From Gilvibacter sediminis (GTDB taxonomy: Bacteria > Bacteroidota > Bacteroidia > Flavobacteriales > Flavobacteriaceae), in NCBI RefSeq assembly GCF_028561565.1, contig NZ_JAQQTE010000001.1, positions 1-64,000 on the forward strand: a stretch of 64,000 bases of DNA, in the 5' to 3' direction. Below the pieces are notes generated by a model that searched no databases, was not told the DNA's origin, and worked only from the letters and a program-made list of their open reading frames with translations. How positions within the stretch are numbered: position 1 is the first letter of the stretch; each line of letters begins with the position of its first letter. A program made the translations under genes and the position numbers. Shown piece by piece: positions 10,069 through 18,267 of the stretch.

Positions 10069-10097
10069 CAAAGGTAACGAAATTAGCGGCCGCCAAA
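10069..10097 (-). promoter_or_regulatory. Internal promoter before tolC
   Basis: On the minus strand TACCTTTG (10076-10069) matches TAnnTTTG, and TTTG (10097-10094) lies 17 nt upstream. The predicted leader to the ATG at 10019 is about 45 nt. It overlaps the last codons of the upstream adaptor gene. Confidence 0.5.
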
Positions 10098-11243
10098 CTG
10101 AGCAACCGGCTTGAGTTGATTCCAAACTTTGATTTTATCTTCTTTAGTGATTCCGGATTTTACTTCTACTTGGATGCCATCGCTAACACCCAACTCAAGA
10201 TCTCTACGCTCAAATTGCTGATCTCCTGTTTCTACTTCAACAAAAGGCAATTGCGTTTTAGGATCGTATTGAACCAAGGCTTCTTTTACAGCCATTACAC
10301 TGTCTGCACGTGCAAGGATAATAGAGGCGTTGGCACTCAATCCTGCACGAATAAATGTAGAGTCTACCTTGGCTAAGGTTCCTTTGATCTCAAACTGAAT
10401 GGCACCATTCTCTGCTACTCCTTTAGGCGCGATATAATCCAATACGGCATCAAAAGTGGCATTTTCAATAGCTCCCACCGTGATTTCTAGCGGAAGGTCT
10501 TCCTTGATCTTCCCTACTTCACTTTCATCTACCTTCCCTTCAAAGATCATCTTCTCAACATCAGCAAGAGTAGCGATGGTGGTTCCGTCATTGAAGTTAT
10601 TGGCCTCAATCACTTGATTTCCGGTTTTCACAGGAACGTCCAATACCATACCCGAAACCGTAGCGCGGATCTCGGTATTGGCTGCAGTTCCCAAACCAGC
10701 TGTAGTACCGGTTTTAATGATGTCAAAATTTTGACGGGCTGCATTCACGTTCACTTGTTCAGCGCGGTAACGCTGTTCTGCTTGGTTGTAGGAAATTTGC
10801 GCATTGTCAAACTCGTTTGCGGAGATCACCCCTTTGTCAAAAAGACTTTTTTGACGTTCGTAGATGTTCTTCTGATTCTCATAGGCCAAACGTGCTCCAT
10901 CCAGCTGCGTTTGAGCAGATCGGATGCTGTTCTGAGCGGAGTTCAATGCAGAAACGTTAGGAACTACTTTCACCTTGGCGATTAGGTCTCCAGCGGCGAC
11001 GAAATCTCCAGCTTCCACAAAGATCTCATCAATGATCCCGGAGATGTTCGGCTTAATTAATACTTCCTCTTTGGGAACTATGCTCCCTGTAGCGACAGTT
11101 TTCTTAACAATACTCGCAGTAGTGGCTTGTTCGGTCTTATATACTACCGGATCTTGCTTGTCCTTTAGATAGATATAACGAACACCGAATATAAATCCGA
11201 CCAATATCAGTCCGAGTATTATGATGGTTCCTTTTCGTTTCAT
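10083..11243 (-). CDS. Efflux periplasmic adaptor (MacA/HlyD-type), first copy
   Basis: This 386-residue adaptor has an N-terminal membrane anchor (residues about 6-26), a lipoyl-like domain (SGIIDEIFVEAGDFV near 68-82), a coiled-coil hairpin (about 100-175) and C-terminal beta domains. It lies 30 bp after the second permease gene, as expected for a MacA-type partner of the MacB-like permeases upstream. It is shorter than the second adaptor and lacks the acidic tail. It would link the ABC permeases to TolC in the periplasm. Substrates may be lipids, peptides or drugs; nothing here decides. Confidence 0.9.
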   Translation of the reverse strand: MKRKGTIIILGLILVGFIFGVRYIYLKDKQDPVVYKTEQATTASIVKKTVATGSIVPKEEVLIKPNISGIIDEIFVEAGDFVAAGDLIAKVKVVPNVSALNSAQNSIRSAQTQLDGARLAYENQKNIYERQKSLFDKGVISANEFDNAQISYNQAEQRYRAEQVNVNAARQNFDIIKTGTTAGLGTAANTEIRATVSGMVLDVPVKTGNQVIEANNFNDGTTIATLADVEKMIFEGKVDESEVGKIKEDLPLEITVGAIENATFDAVLDYIAPKGVAENGAIQFEIKGTLAKVDSTFIRAGLSANASIILARADSVMAVKEALVQYDPKTQLPFVEVETGDQQFERRDLELGVSDGIQVEVKSGITKEDKIKVWNQLKPVAQFGGR

Positions 11244-11273
11244 GATTTTTGAATTATTGTCTTGGTATTACGG

Positions 11274-12533
11274 TTATTCAATGCGCAAGGCATCTACTGG
11301 TTTCATTTGAGTGGCGCGTGTTGCGGGGATCAATCCGGCTAAGAGTCCAGAGATGATCAAAATGCTCAACGCGATTATAATTACGCCGATCCCTACACTT
11401 GGATTGGCAAAGTTTTCTACAGGGCCTACACTGTCTAATATGGTATTCATGATCCAGATGATTCCGGAGGCAAAGGAGATTCCGATCATTCCAGAAATGA
11501 TGGTAAGTACCAATGATTCTTGCAACACTTGAGAGCGAATGTTCCATGGAGAGGCTCCTAAGGCGCGTCTCACCCCAATTTCTTTGGTGCGTTCTTTTAC
11601 TACGATCAACATGATATTGCTGATCCCAATCACTCCGGAGAGCAATACTAAGGCTCCCACAAAATAGCCTACAACCGTCAGGATATTAAACAAGCCGGTG
11701 ATCTTGGCAAACTCCTCTGCCAAGTCAAAATGCCCGATTGCACGCTTGTCATCTGGGTGTACCGTTCGCAGCTCGCGCATCATAGTCATAATACGTGGTT
11801 TCACACTGGTAATGCTTACATCATCGTGTGCGGTTATGGCCATCCAGCCAACATTATCGGCTCTGTTAAAGGCCTGAGAAAAAGTGGTAAATGGTACATA
11901 GATCGTATTAGCCTCTTGTTCGTTATCGCCTTGTGAGTTTGCGTTTTTGAAGGTTCCGACCACTAAGAAATTGATTCCGTTGATCTTGATGTAGCTTCCA
12001 ATGACCTCTTCTCCTTTATCATAAAGAGAGCGGATCACATCTTGCCCAATTACGGCAATTTTACGTTTGGCTTCAATGTCTGAATAGCTCAGAAAACGCC
12101 CTTCCATAATGTCTAGGGGTTGCTGGTTGATAAACTCCGGATAGTCTCCGTAGATATCAAAAGCACCTGTCTTTTCATTGCGCGTAACATTATTGGAGCC
12201 TCTAAACCCACCCAATTGATTCCGCGGAGAAACATATTTAAGCTCTGGAATATTGTCTTTTAAGGCTTGAACATCGCTCAGCTTAAAATTGAAGTATCTG
12301 CCCTTGGGCAAACCTTTATAAGGCATAGACGTTCCTTGTGACCACATGAAGATGGAGTTGGTCGCAAAGTTTCCAAAGTCTGCTTGCACACCGTTCTTTA
12401 GGCCATTGGTTAAAGCCAACAGCAGCACCAAGATGAAGATCCCCCAAAACACACCAAAGGCGGTCAAGAAAGTTCTGAATCTATTGGCATTTAGAGCCTC
12501 TAATATTTCGTTCCAACGATCTCTATTAAACAT
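11274..12533 (-). CDS. MacB-like ABC transporter permease (second)
   Basis: This 419-residue permease has the MacB architecture: one membrane helix near residues 20-45, a large periplasmic core domain (about 50-270), then three helices in the FtsX-like C-terminal region with VKERTKEIGVRRALGA near 315-330. It is separate from its ATPase, unlike E. coli MacB, which is a fusion. It starts 1 bp after the paralogous permease, and the two share the N-terminal RW-EI-E...NKLRTFLT/ANRFRTFLT pattern, pointing to an old tandem duplication and a probable heterodimer. Confidence 0.92.
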   Translation of the reverse strand: MFNRDRWNEILEALNANRFRTFLTAFGVFWGIFILVLLLALTNGLKNGVQADFGNFATNSIFMWSQGTSMPYKGLPKGRYFNFKLSDVQALKDNIPELKYVSPRNQLGGFRGSNNVTRNEKTGAFDIYGDYPEFINQQPLDIMEGRFLSYSDIEAKRKIAVIGQDVIRSLYDKGEEVIGSYIKINGINFLVVGTFKNANSQGDNEQEANTIYVPFTTFSQAFNRADNVGWMAITAHDDVSITSVKPRIMTMMRELRTVHPDDKRAIGHFDLAEEFAKITGLFNILTVVGYFVGALVLLSGVIGISNIMLIVVKERTKEIGVRRALGASPWNIRSQVLQESLVLTIISGMIGISFASGIIWIMNTILDSVGPVENFANPSVGIGVIIIALSILIISGLLAGLIPATRATQMKPVDALRIE

Positions 12534-12534
12534 C

Positions 12535-13779
12535 TTATTCGTCTCTTAAGGCTTCTATAGGTTTGATATTGGCTGCGCGTCTAGCCGGAATGAATCCAGC
12601 CAAGGCACCTGCTCCAATCAACACAAAAACGGTGGTGATGGAGGTATTGAAATCTACTTGAGGAGATTTGATAAAGTCCGTCTCCGCATAAGGAGCAACA
12701 AGTTCTAATAGGCCAACTCCCGCAAAGAGACCGATAAAACCAGCGATAGCGGTGATGAAGATCGCTTCTTGCATGATCATCCCAATGATGGATCCTGGCA
12801 AAGCCCCAATGGCTTTACGAATCCCGATCTCCTTAGTACGTTCTTTCACTACGATAAGCATAATGTTGCTTACCCCTACTACCCCAGCAATAATGGTTCC
12901 GATCCCGATGAACCAGAAAACCGCTCTAATGGTATCGATAAGGCCATAGATCTTTTTAGCTTCTTCTAAGGTGTTGAATACGCGAACCGCGCTGCGATCA
13001 TCTGGAGCCACGGAGTGTCTGGCTTTTAAGTCTGACTCTAAACTCTCTGCCATGGCCGTAGATAGGGCAACAGCCTGGTCAAAATCTTCTGACATTTGCA
13101 CCGTATAGGCAATGGAACGCAAACGGTCTCCAGCGTTGAAAACGCCTTGTGCTGTGGTCACTGGAATAAACACGCGGTTCTCTTCACGGCTTCCGCCCGG
13201 ATCAGAAAACACACCGACCACTAAAAAGTTAATCCCAAAGATCTTGATCTGTTTCCCAACAGCGTCTTCTCCTTTAAAGAGATCGAGTTGGATCTGATTT
13301 CCGATCACCGCGATCTTGGCCACTTGATCCAGGTCGCTTTTATTGATGAAGCGTCCGGAAACCATTGTTTCATTTTCTATGAACTGCTGATCTGGATCTG
13401 AGCCTTCAATGCGGTAGTTACCAGATTCCTTACCGTAGGTAACCTGCCCGCCCCAAAGCGAGTATAAGGACGTACGGTATTCTATCTGTTCTTCGTATTT
13501 CTGATTGAGACTTTGATAATCTTCATTGCGCAGTTGCACATAACGGCCCGGATTTAGGCCCTTGTGTTCTTTAGAGGTCACTCCCGTCCAAATGGAGATA
13601 CGATTGGTCGCGTCTTCTTCAAAAGCTGCACGTACTCCATTGGAAATTCCGGAATTGAATCCTAATAGGATTACCAGAATAAAGATACCGGAGGCTACCG
13701 ATAGCCCCGTGAGGAAGGTTCGCAATTTATTCTTACGAATGGTTTCAAATATTTCTTCCCAGCGTTCTAGATTAAACAT
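12535..13779 (-). CDS. MacB-like ABC transporter permease (first)
   Basis: This 414-residue protein has the same layout as its downstream neighbour: a first helix near residues 20-42, a periplasmic core domain, and three C-terminal helices with VKERTKEIGIRKAIGA. Its start codon overlaps the end of the ATPase gene by 8 bp, implying translational coupling. With the second permease it could form the transmembrane part of one mechanotransmission-type exporter, which moves periplasmic substrates through TolC rather than crossing the inner membrane. That mode is known for MacB and is inferred here. Confidence 0.92.
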   Translation of the reverse strand: MFNLERWEEIFETIRKNKLRTFLTGLSVASGIFILVILLGFNSGISNGVRAAFEEDATNRISIWTGVTSKEHKGLNPGRYVQLRNEDYQSLNQKYEEQIEYRTSLYSLWGGQVTYGKESGNYRIEGSDPDQQFIENETMVSGRFINKSDLDQVAKIAVIGNQIQLDLFKGEDAVGKQIKIFGINFLVVGVFSDPGGSREENRVFIPVTTAQGVFNAGDRLRSIAYTVQMSEDFDQAVALSTAMAESLESDLKARHSVAPDDRSAVRVFNTLEEAKKIYGLIDTIRAVFWFIGIGTIIAGVVGVSNIMLIVVKERTKEIGIRKAIGALPGSIIGMIMQEAIFITAIAGFIGLFAGVGLLELVAPYAETDFIKSPQVDFNTSITTVFVLIGAGALAGFIPARRAANIKPIEALRDE

Positions 13780-14479
13780 GAGCTGGAGTTTTGGCGCGTA
13801 CCTGTTCTACTGTTTTATCGTCTAAGATCTTTCCATCCTTTAAATGGACGATACGCTTACACATATGGGCAATATCTTCTTCGTGAGTTACGACGAGTAT
13901 GGTCTTCCCTTCATCATTAATCCCTTGAATGAGCTCCATAACCTCATAAGAAGTTTTGGTATCCAAAGCTCCCGTAGGCTCATCGGCTAGTAGAACTTTT
14001 GGGTCACTGGCCAAAGCCCTGGCAATGGCTACACGCTGCTTTTGACCTCCACTGAGTTCACTGGGAAGGTGAGTCGCCCAATCTGCCAAACCTACCTTTT
14101 CTAAATAGTGCATGGCCTTTTCTGTGCGCACAGAACGTTTCACTCCTTGATAATACAAGGGCATAGAAACATTGTCTAAAGCACTTTTGTAGGTGATCAG
14201 GTTGAAACTTTGAAAGATGAAGCCAAGGAATTGATTGCGATAGCGTGCCGCAACTTTCTCATTGAGATTTTTAATGGGGACATTGTCCAAATGATAGGAG
14301 CCTAGATCGGCCTCATCGAGCATTCCCAAGATATTCAAGAAAGTAGACTTTCCAGATCCTGAGGAACCCATTATGGCGATCATCTCGCCTTCATTCGCTT
14401 CGAAATTAATGCCTTTGAGCACATGCAGGGAATTATTCCCCATGTGATAGGACTTATGCAGATCTTTGATGGCTATCAT
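13772..14479 (-). CDS. MacB/LolD-type ABC transporter ATP-binding protein
   Basis: This 235-residue ATPase has Walker A GSSGSGKST (residues 38-46), Q-loop Gln90, signature LSGGQ (142-146), Walker B VLLADEP with catalytic Glu167, and H-loop His199. It belongs to the LolD/MacB/FtsE subgroup, as indicated by ADEPTGALD. All catalytic residues are present. It is the first gene of the operon ATPase-permease-permease-adaptor-TolC-adaptor-tsaB. A perfect 12-bp palindrome lies 7 bp upstream of its ATG and may bear on expression. Confidence 0.94.
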   Translation of the reverse strand: MIAIKDLHKSYHMGNNSLHVLKGINFEANEGEMIAIMGSSGSGKSTFLNILGMLDEADLGSYHLDNVPIKNLNEKVAARYRNQFLGFIFQSFNLITYKSALDNVSMPLYYQGVKRSVRTEKAMHYLEKVGLADWATHLPSELSGGQKQRVAIARALASDPKVLLADEPTGALDTKTSYEVMELIQGINDEGKTILVVTHEEDIAHMCKRIVHLKDGKILDDKTVEQVRAKTPAHV

Positions 14480-14486
14480 AGCAAAG

Positions 14487-14498
14487 CACCTTAAGGTG
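14487..14498. promoter_or_regulatory. 12-bp palindrome before the efflux operon
   Basis: CACCTTAAGGTG is a perfect palindrome 7 bp upstream of the ATG of the efflux ATPase. Being inside the expected leader it could be an operator half-site pair or an mRNA hairpin. No regulator gene is adjacent, and a short palindrome can arise by chance. Confidence 0.3.
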
Positions 14499-14596
14499 TT
14501 GATTAATGAAGCCGCCTTGTTGTTGGTTACTTGACGGTCTTGGTAAATAGACCGCTAAATAAAAGTTTTGTTACAGGGAAGAATATTAAGGTCTTG

Positions 14597-14824
14597 TTAA
14601 TTTTTAGTTTCCTGTGTTTTTCTTCGGCTGCGATAGATCGCATAACCGAGTCCGCCCATCAGAATATAAGGTATAGCCATCAGGTAAACGATCCCGTTGT
14701 TGATCCCGCGGGCAGCACTCTGAGTCTCTTCACTTTCCAAGACCGCACGACACATGGCACACTGCGCATTTGCATCCGCAGAAAAAAGTAACAGCAATAC
14801 TAAAAGGAGAATCAACTTACGCAT
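14597..14824 (-). CDS. Small exported CxxC membrane protein, oxidase-assembly neighbour
   Basis: This 75-residue protein is not a family I can name. It has a signal peptide (MRKLILLLVLLLLF...ANAQ, about 21 residues), a CAMC pair directly after the predicted cleavage site, a short polar linker, one membrane helix at about 45-62, and a basic cytoplasmic tail. Its ATG overlaps the stop of the DUF420 gene by 1 nt, making it the last gene of a Sco-DUF420 cluster. The context suggests a redox or copper role in cytochrome oxidase maturation; this is inference. Length and overlaps argue that it is a real gene. Confidence 0.75.
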   Translation of the reverse strand: MRKLILLLVLLLLFSADANAQCAMCRAVLESEETQSAARGINNGIVYLMAIPYILMGGLGYAIYRSRRKTQETKN

Positions 14825-15357
14825 TAGGCTGGATAATAAGGAGAGATCATAAAATAAACAATAACACCCGTAACCGCTACGTAGAGCCAGATCGGGAAAG
14901 TAATCTTGGCTAATTTTCGGTGTTTGTCAAATTGCTCCGACAAGGCGCGCACATAGGTGAACAACACCAAGGGAATGATCCCTATGGAAAGCGTAATATG
15001 ACTTATAAGGATAAAGAAATACAAATAACGCATAGCTCCTTCGCCTCCGTAGGCAACACTGTCTGAAGTCATATGATAAGCCACATACATCACTAAAAAG
15101 AGTGCAGATAAGCCAATGGCCGTCTTCATGAGTGTTTCATGAGCTTTTCTGTTTCCGTTTTTAATTTGAATTACCGCCAGGATAAGCACTATGGCTGTAA
15201 TACCATTAATACCTGCATAGATCGGTGGTAAAAAGCCTAAACGCTCTACCCCAGGAATTCTTATCCCGAAAAGCACAGCCACAGCCACAGGAATAGCAAT
15301 GGATAGTGCCCAGATTAATTTTTTGTATTTGAGTTCTGAGTTCGCGGAGGTGCTCAT
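14824..15357 (-). CDS. DUF420 family membrane protein (CtaM/YozB-like oxidase biogenesis factor)
   Basis: This 177-residue protein has about five membrane helices and scattered conserved His residues (for example in VAYHMTSD and LISHITLS). The DUF420 family includes CtaM/YozB of Firmicutes, which is needed for aa3-type oxidase maturation. Its ATG overlaps the end of the Sco gene by 4 nt and its stop overlaps the next start by 1 nt, indicating tight co-translation with Sco. This placement supports a role in assembling the oxidase encoded in the same window. The exact activity is unknown. Confidence 0.88.
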   Translation of the reverse strand: MSTSANSELKYKKLIWALSIAIPVAVAVLFGIRIPGVERLGFLPPIYAGINGITAIVLILAVIQIKNGNRKAHETLMKTAIGLSALFLVMYVAYHMTSDSVAYGGEGAMRYLYFFILISHITLSIGIIPLVLFTYVRALSEQFDKHRKLAKITFPIWLYVAVTGVIVYFMISPYYPA

Positions 15358-15983
15358 TGGTCTAAAAGTTGTTTAATATCATCTTTGAGCAATTGGATTT
15401 GCTCCAAATCAGTGCCGTTGTAGTATACAATTGGGTTGCCGTACTCATCAATACGAGAGCGAATATTTCCTTCTTGGTCAATCAATGCAAAAAATCCGGA
15501 ATGCTCAAAGCCGCCTTCTGCGGTATCGTCTTGATTTACGTAGAGATTGAACCCGTTATTGGCCAATTTGTGAATCTCAAGTTTATCACCCGTCATCAAA
15601 TGCCAGTTGGGATTGGTAATCCCATAGCTCTCCGCATAAGACTGTAATACCTCTGGGGTGTCATAGGTAGGATCTATACTGAAGGAAGCCACTCCAAAAT
15701 TCGGATTGCCAAAAAATTCATCCTGTAACTTGACCATGTTTCTGCTCATGATTGGACAGATGGTAGGACAGGTCGTGAAAAAGAAATCAACCACATAAAC
15801 CTTTCCTTCATAGTTGGCATTGGTAATGGTTTCACCGCGTTGATTGGTGAATTCAAATTGTGGAACCGGGCCAATAGTTGCGAGTTCTTGTTGATTCACA
15901 CTCCCGACGATTTTAGGCACAGCCCAAATTCCGAAGATGAGAATGATAAAAGAGATCCCTATGTAAGAGTAGGATTTATTCAT
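15354..15983 (-). CDS. SCO1/SenC family copper chaperone
   Basis: This 209-residue protein is anchored by one N-terminal helix (residues about 7-25) and carries a periplasmic thioredoxin-like domain. The copper ligands of the family are all present: Cys72 and Cys76 in TTCPTICP, and His161 in EHSGFF. Sco proteins deliver copper to, or reduce, the CuA site of oxidase subunit II. The gene lies 3 bp after a Cys-less Sco-like gene and overlaps DUF420 by 4 nt. The cluster as a whole looks like a CuA/CuB assembly unit. Confidence 0.94.
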   Translation of the reverse strand: MNKSYSYIGISFIILIFGIWAVPKIVGSVNQQELATIGPVPQFEFTNQRGETITNANYEGKVYVVDFFFTTCPTICPIMSRNMVKLQDEFFGNPNFGVASFSIDPTYDTPEVLQSYAESYGITNPNWHLMTGDKLEIHKLANNGFNLYVNQDDTAEGGFEHSGFFALIDQEGNIRSRIDEYGNPIVYYNGTDLEQIQLLKDDIKQLLDQ

Positions 15984-15986
15984 AGC

Positions 15987-16640
15987 TTAAAGCTGCTTGC
16001 GCTTGTATTTATCGTTCTTTTTAAGGGCTCTGCGGTACTCTGCCAAGATCACTTGAATGTCGTCGTCCATCTTGTCGTCCAACTCAGCCACATTGCTGGC
16101 ATTGTATCCATAAAGCGTGCCCACATCCTCATCATCATTTCTACCGCGCAGGCGCTTGTCCTTATCCAAAATATAAACATAGTCAGAGCCGAGATCATCG
16201 TCTAACTTATAAGGGGAACCGAGCTCAGCTTTTAGCTTTATGATCTGCTCATCGGACAAGACCACAAATTGCCACTTCTCTGTTTCTTTGATCTTGCTGA
16301 GTTTTTCTTCAAGATCTGGAATAGTACCTTCTGCACCTTCTGGGATCAACCAAACAAATTGCAGGTCGTAAAATTCAGAATAGGGAGTATAGATCTTGTG
16401 TGCCAGATTGAACACATGGCCGTAACGGCTCTTAGCATCTTTACCAAGAAACCCCATAACGGTTATATTACTATCAAAAATAATGGAATCTCCACGCAAG
16501 CTTTTGGTTCCTTGTGGAAGCTCAGACACGGGCTCACCCAAGGTGGGAAGCATAGAGAAGTTGTGATCTGCAGCCGCAAAGAACATATAGGCTACCAAAG
16601 GCAAGATGAATAAAAATCCTAAAACAAAAAACTTCTTCAT
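15987..16640 (-). CDS. Sco-like exported protein lacking cysteines
   Basis: I start this gene at the ATG at 16640 (217 residues) rather than a TTG two codons upstream. It has one N-terminal membrane anchor (MKKFFVLGFLFILPLVAYMFF) and a periplasmic domain of about 185 residues. The pattern of strands and helices (ITVMGFLG, LQFVWLIP, WQFVVLSDEQ, YVYILDKDKRLRGR) resembles a thioredoxin/Sco fold, but there is no cysteine anywhere, so it cannot hold copper through the Sco CxxxC. The C-terminal 30 residues are charged and helical. It precedes the true Sco gene by 3 bp. A scaffold role is possible; function unknown. Confidence 0.75.
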   Translation of the reverse strand: MKKFFVLGFLFILPLVAYMFFAAADHNFSMLPTLGEPVSELPQGTKSLRGDSIIFDSNITVMGFLGKDAKSRYGHVFNLAHKIYTPYSEFYDLQFVWLIPEGAEGTIPDLEEKLSKIKETEKWQFVVLSDEQIIKLKAELGSPYKLDDDLGSDYVYILDKDKRLRGRNDDEDVGTLYGYNASNVAELDDKMDDDIQVILAEYRRALKKNDKYKRKQL

Positions 16641-16796
16641 ATCCAATTTAATAAAGAAGTGATTGAGACTTTTCTAAGTAGGTCGTTAAACACGAATCAT
16701 CGGTGCTACGGTGCTGTAAAAAGACAAGGAGCTAATGCAAAAAAACGGGCTTAACCTGTAATTAAAAGTCTAAAGCACTTTCAAGTACAAAAATAC

Positions 16797-16823
16797 AAAA
16801 AAGCCCCGCTAAAAGCGAGGCTT
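16797..16823 (-). terminator. Terminator after the subunit III/IV operon
   Basis: On the minus strand a 9-bp stem (one G-U pair) with a UUUUA loop is followed by six U. It lies 20 bp after the subunit IV stop and separates the cyoE-coxIII-coxIV genes from the maturation genes. Confidence 0.85.
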
Positions 16824-16842
16824 GGATTCGTTAATTCAACTG

Positions 16843-17226
16843 TTAAAAGTTGAATTTGATGTGGTTATTCTTGTAGACCTCAAAGATATAATCTCCTTCT
16901 AAAAGTACGATCAATACCAAGTAACAGATCAAGAATACAGCGGTCCAAACAACAGCGCGTCTCAATCCTTTGGTCTCATCACGCATGTGCATGAAGTCCC
17001 AAGTAATATAGTATGCTTTGAATAATGTCAAGATGATGAAGATCCAGTTTAGATACTTCATGGCTAAAAAGCGCCCTTCTACTAAGAAGGCCGGTTTATA
17101 GATACCTAAGGCAACTTCGATTATTGTAACAATAGAAAGTACAATGAATACACCCCAGATCTTGGAAACGTTGGACTTGAATTTAAGAAGTCCTCTGAAT
17201 ATCTCTAATTTATGCTCGTGTCCCAT
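16843..17226 (-). CDS. Cytochrome c oxidase subunit IV family protein
   Basis: This 127-residue protein has three hydrophobic helices (about 22-42, 57-75 and 90-112) and the short-loop layout of the prokaryotic subunit IV family. Such subunits stabilise the subunit I-III core of heme-copper oxidases in the inner membrane. It is 18 bp after the long subunit III gene and is the last gene before a strong terminator, so the operon reads heme O synthase, subunit III, subunit III, subunit IV. No metal ligands are expected. Confidence 0.88.
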   Translation of the reverse strand: MGHEHKLEIFRGLLKFKSNVSKIWGVFIVLSIVTIIEVALGIYKPAFLVEGRFLAMKYLNWIFIILTLFKAYYITWDFMHMRDETKGLRRAVVWTAVFLICYLVLIVLLEGDYIFEVYKNNHIKFNF

Positions 17227-17244
17227 AATGCTTTATAATCGAAT

Positions 17245-18222
17245 TTATACCAGATAGAAGAAGGTAAATACAAATACCCATACTAAATCTACAAAGTGCC
17301 AGTAAAGACCAACTTTCTCTACCATCTCGTAATGACCGCGGCGCTCGTAAGTTCCGATGATCACGTTGAAGAAAATAATGATGTTGATCACAACTCCGGA
17401 GAATACGTGGAATCCGTGGAAACCAGTAATGAAGAAGAAGAAATCAGCAAAGAGCGGTGATCCGTATTCATTGCGAATCAAGTTAGCTCCCTCTACAATC
17501 AGCTTTCCGTCTTTGTTTAGTTTGGCAATGGATTCCTCGCGGCTCAAAACAGTCTTTTCGCCTTCTTCTGTGAGGTATTGCGTTCTAATTAGCAAGTTAT
17601 CGTTAGCTGCAAATCCAGCTTTTACGTCGTCTAGTGTGTAGGTTGATAAGGTTTCCTCATCCGTCTCATACCAAATACCGTTACTGCGTGTATGCTCAGC
17701 GCGCTGGGTAGATTCTCCAGCGATTTCTGATATAGCCACTCGGTTTCCGTCTGTATCTACAAACTGTAGTAGACGTCCACCATTGGTTTCAACAGCACCG
17801 TAGTCTCCTTTAATGAAGGTCTTCCATTCCCAAGCCTGAGAACCAACGAAGATCAAACCACCAATGATGGTCAGAAACATATAAAGAATGACCTTGTTCT
17901 TCTTCATTTGGTGACCAGCGTCTACCGCTAGTACCATCGTAACCGAAGAAAAGATCAAAACAAACGTCATGAAGGCCACGTAGTACATCGGGAAGTTTCC
18001 GTGTACAAAAGGAACGTGGGTAAACACTTCATCAGCGATTGGCCAAGAATCGATGAATTTGAATCGTGAGAAGCCGTAAGCGGCCAAAAATCCGGAGAAA
18101 GTAAGGGCATCAGAAACGATGAAGAACCACATCATCATTTTCCCATAACTGGCTTTTAGTGGTCGGTTACCACCACCCCAGACTTTCCCTTCAGTACCTG
18201 TTTCAACAACAGTAGTTTCCAT
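17245..18222 (-). CDS. Cytochrome c oxidase subunit III, long form with soluble insertion
   Basis: This 325-residue subunit III keeps family motifs such as SQAWEW (128-133) and TGFHGFHVFSG (266-276). Between them, residues about 140-255 form a polar insertion with no hydrophobic helix; the short paralogue next door has only about 25 residues there. Subunit III supports proton uptake and stability of the oxidase in the inner membrane. The gene sits between the short subunit III and subunit IV. The two paralogues may both belong to one enzyme, since only one set of subunits I and II is in the window; this is inferred. Confidence 0.92.
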   Translation of the reverse strand: METTVVETGTEGKVWGGGNRPLKASYGKMMMWFFIVSDALTFSGFLAAYGFSRFKFIDSWPIADEVFTHVPFVHGNFPMYYVAFMTFVLIFSSVTMVLAVDAGHQMKKNKVILYMFLTIIGGLIFVGSQAWEWKTFIKGDYGAVETNGGRLLQFVDTDGNRVAISEIAGESTQRAEHTRSNGIWYETDEETLSTYTLDDVKAGFAANDNLLIRTQYLTEEGEKTVLSREESIAKLNKDGKLIVEGANLIRNEYGSPLFADFFFFITGFHGFHVFSGVVINIIIFFNVIIGTYERRGHYEMVEKVGLYWHFVDLVWVFVFTFFYLV

Positions 18223-18267
18223 ATAAAGAAGTTGACGTTATGATTGAGGCAAAAATAATCAATTTTC

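Noticed and set aside
14536-14555. Inverted repeat CGGTCT/AGACCG as a terminator for the efflux ATPase region
   Set aside because: There is no U tract on either strand, and it lies upstream of the operon rather than at its end.
16788-16795. Minus-strand TATTTTTG as a promoter for the Cys-less Sco-like gene
   Set aside because: It matches TAnnTTTG but overlaps the U tract edge of a strong terminator and has no -33 element, so the match is probably from AT-rich sequence.
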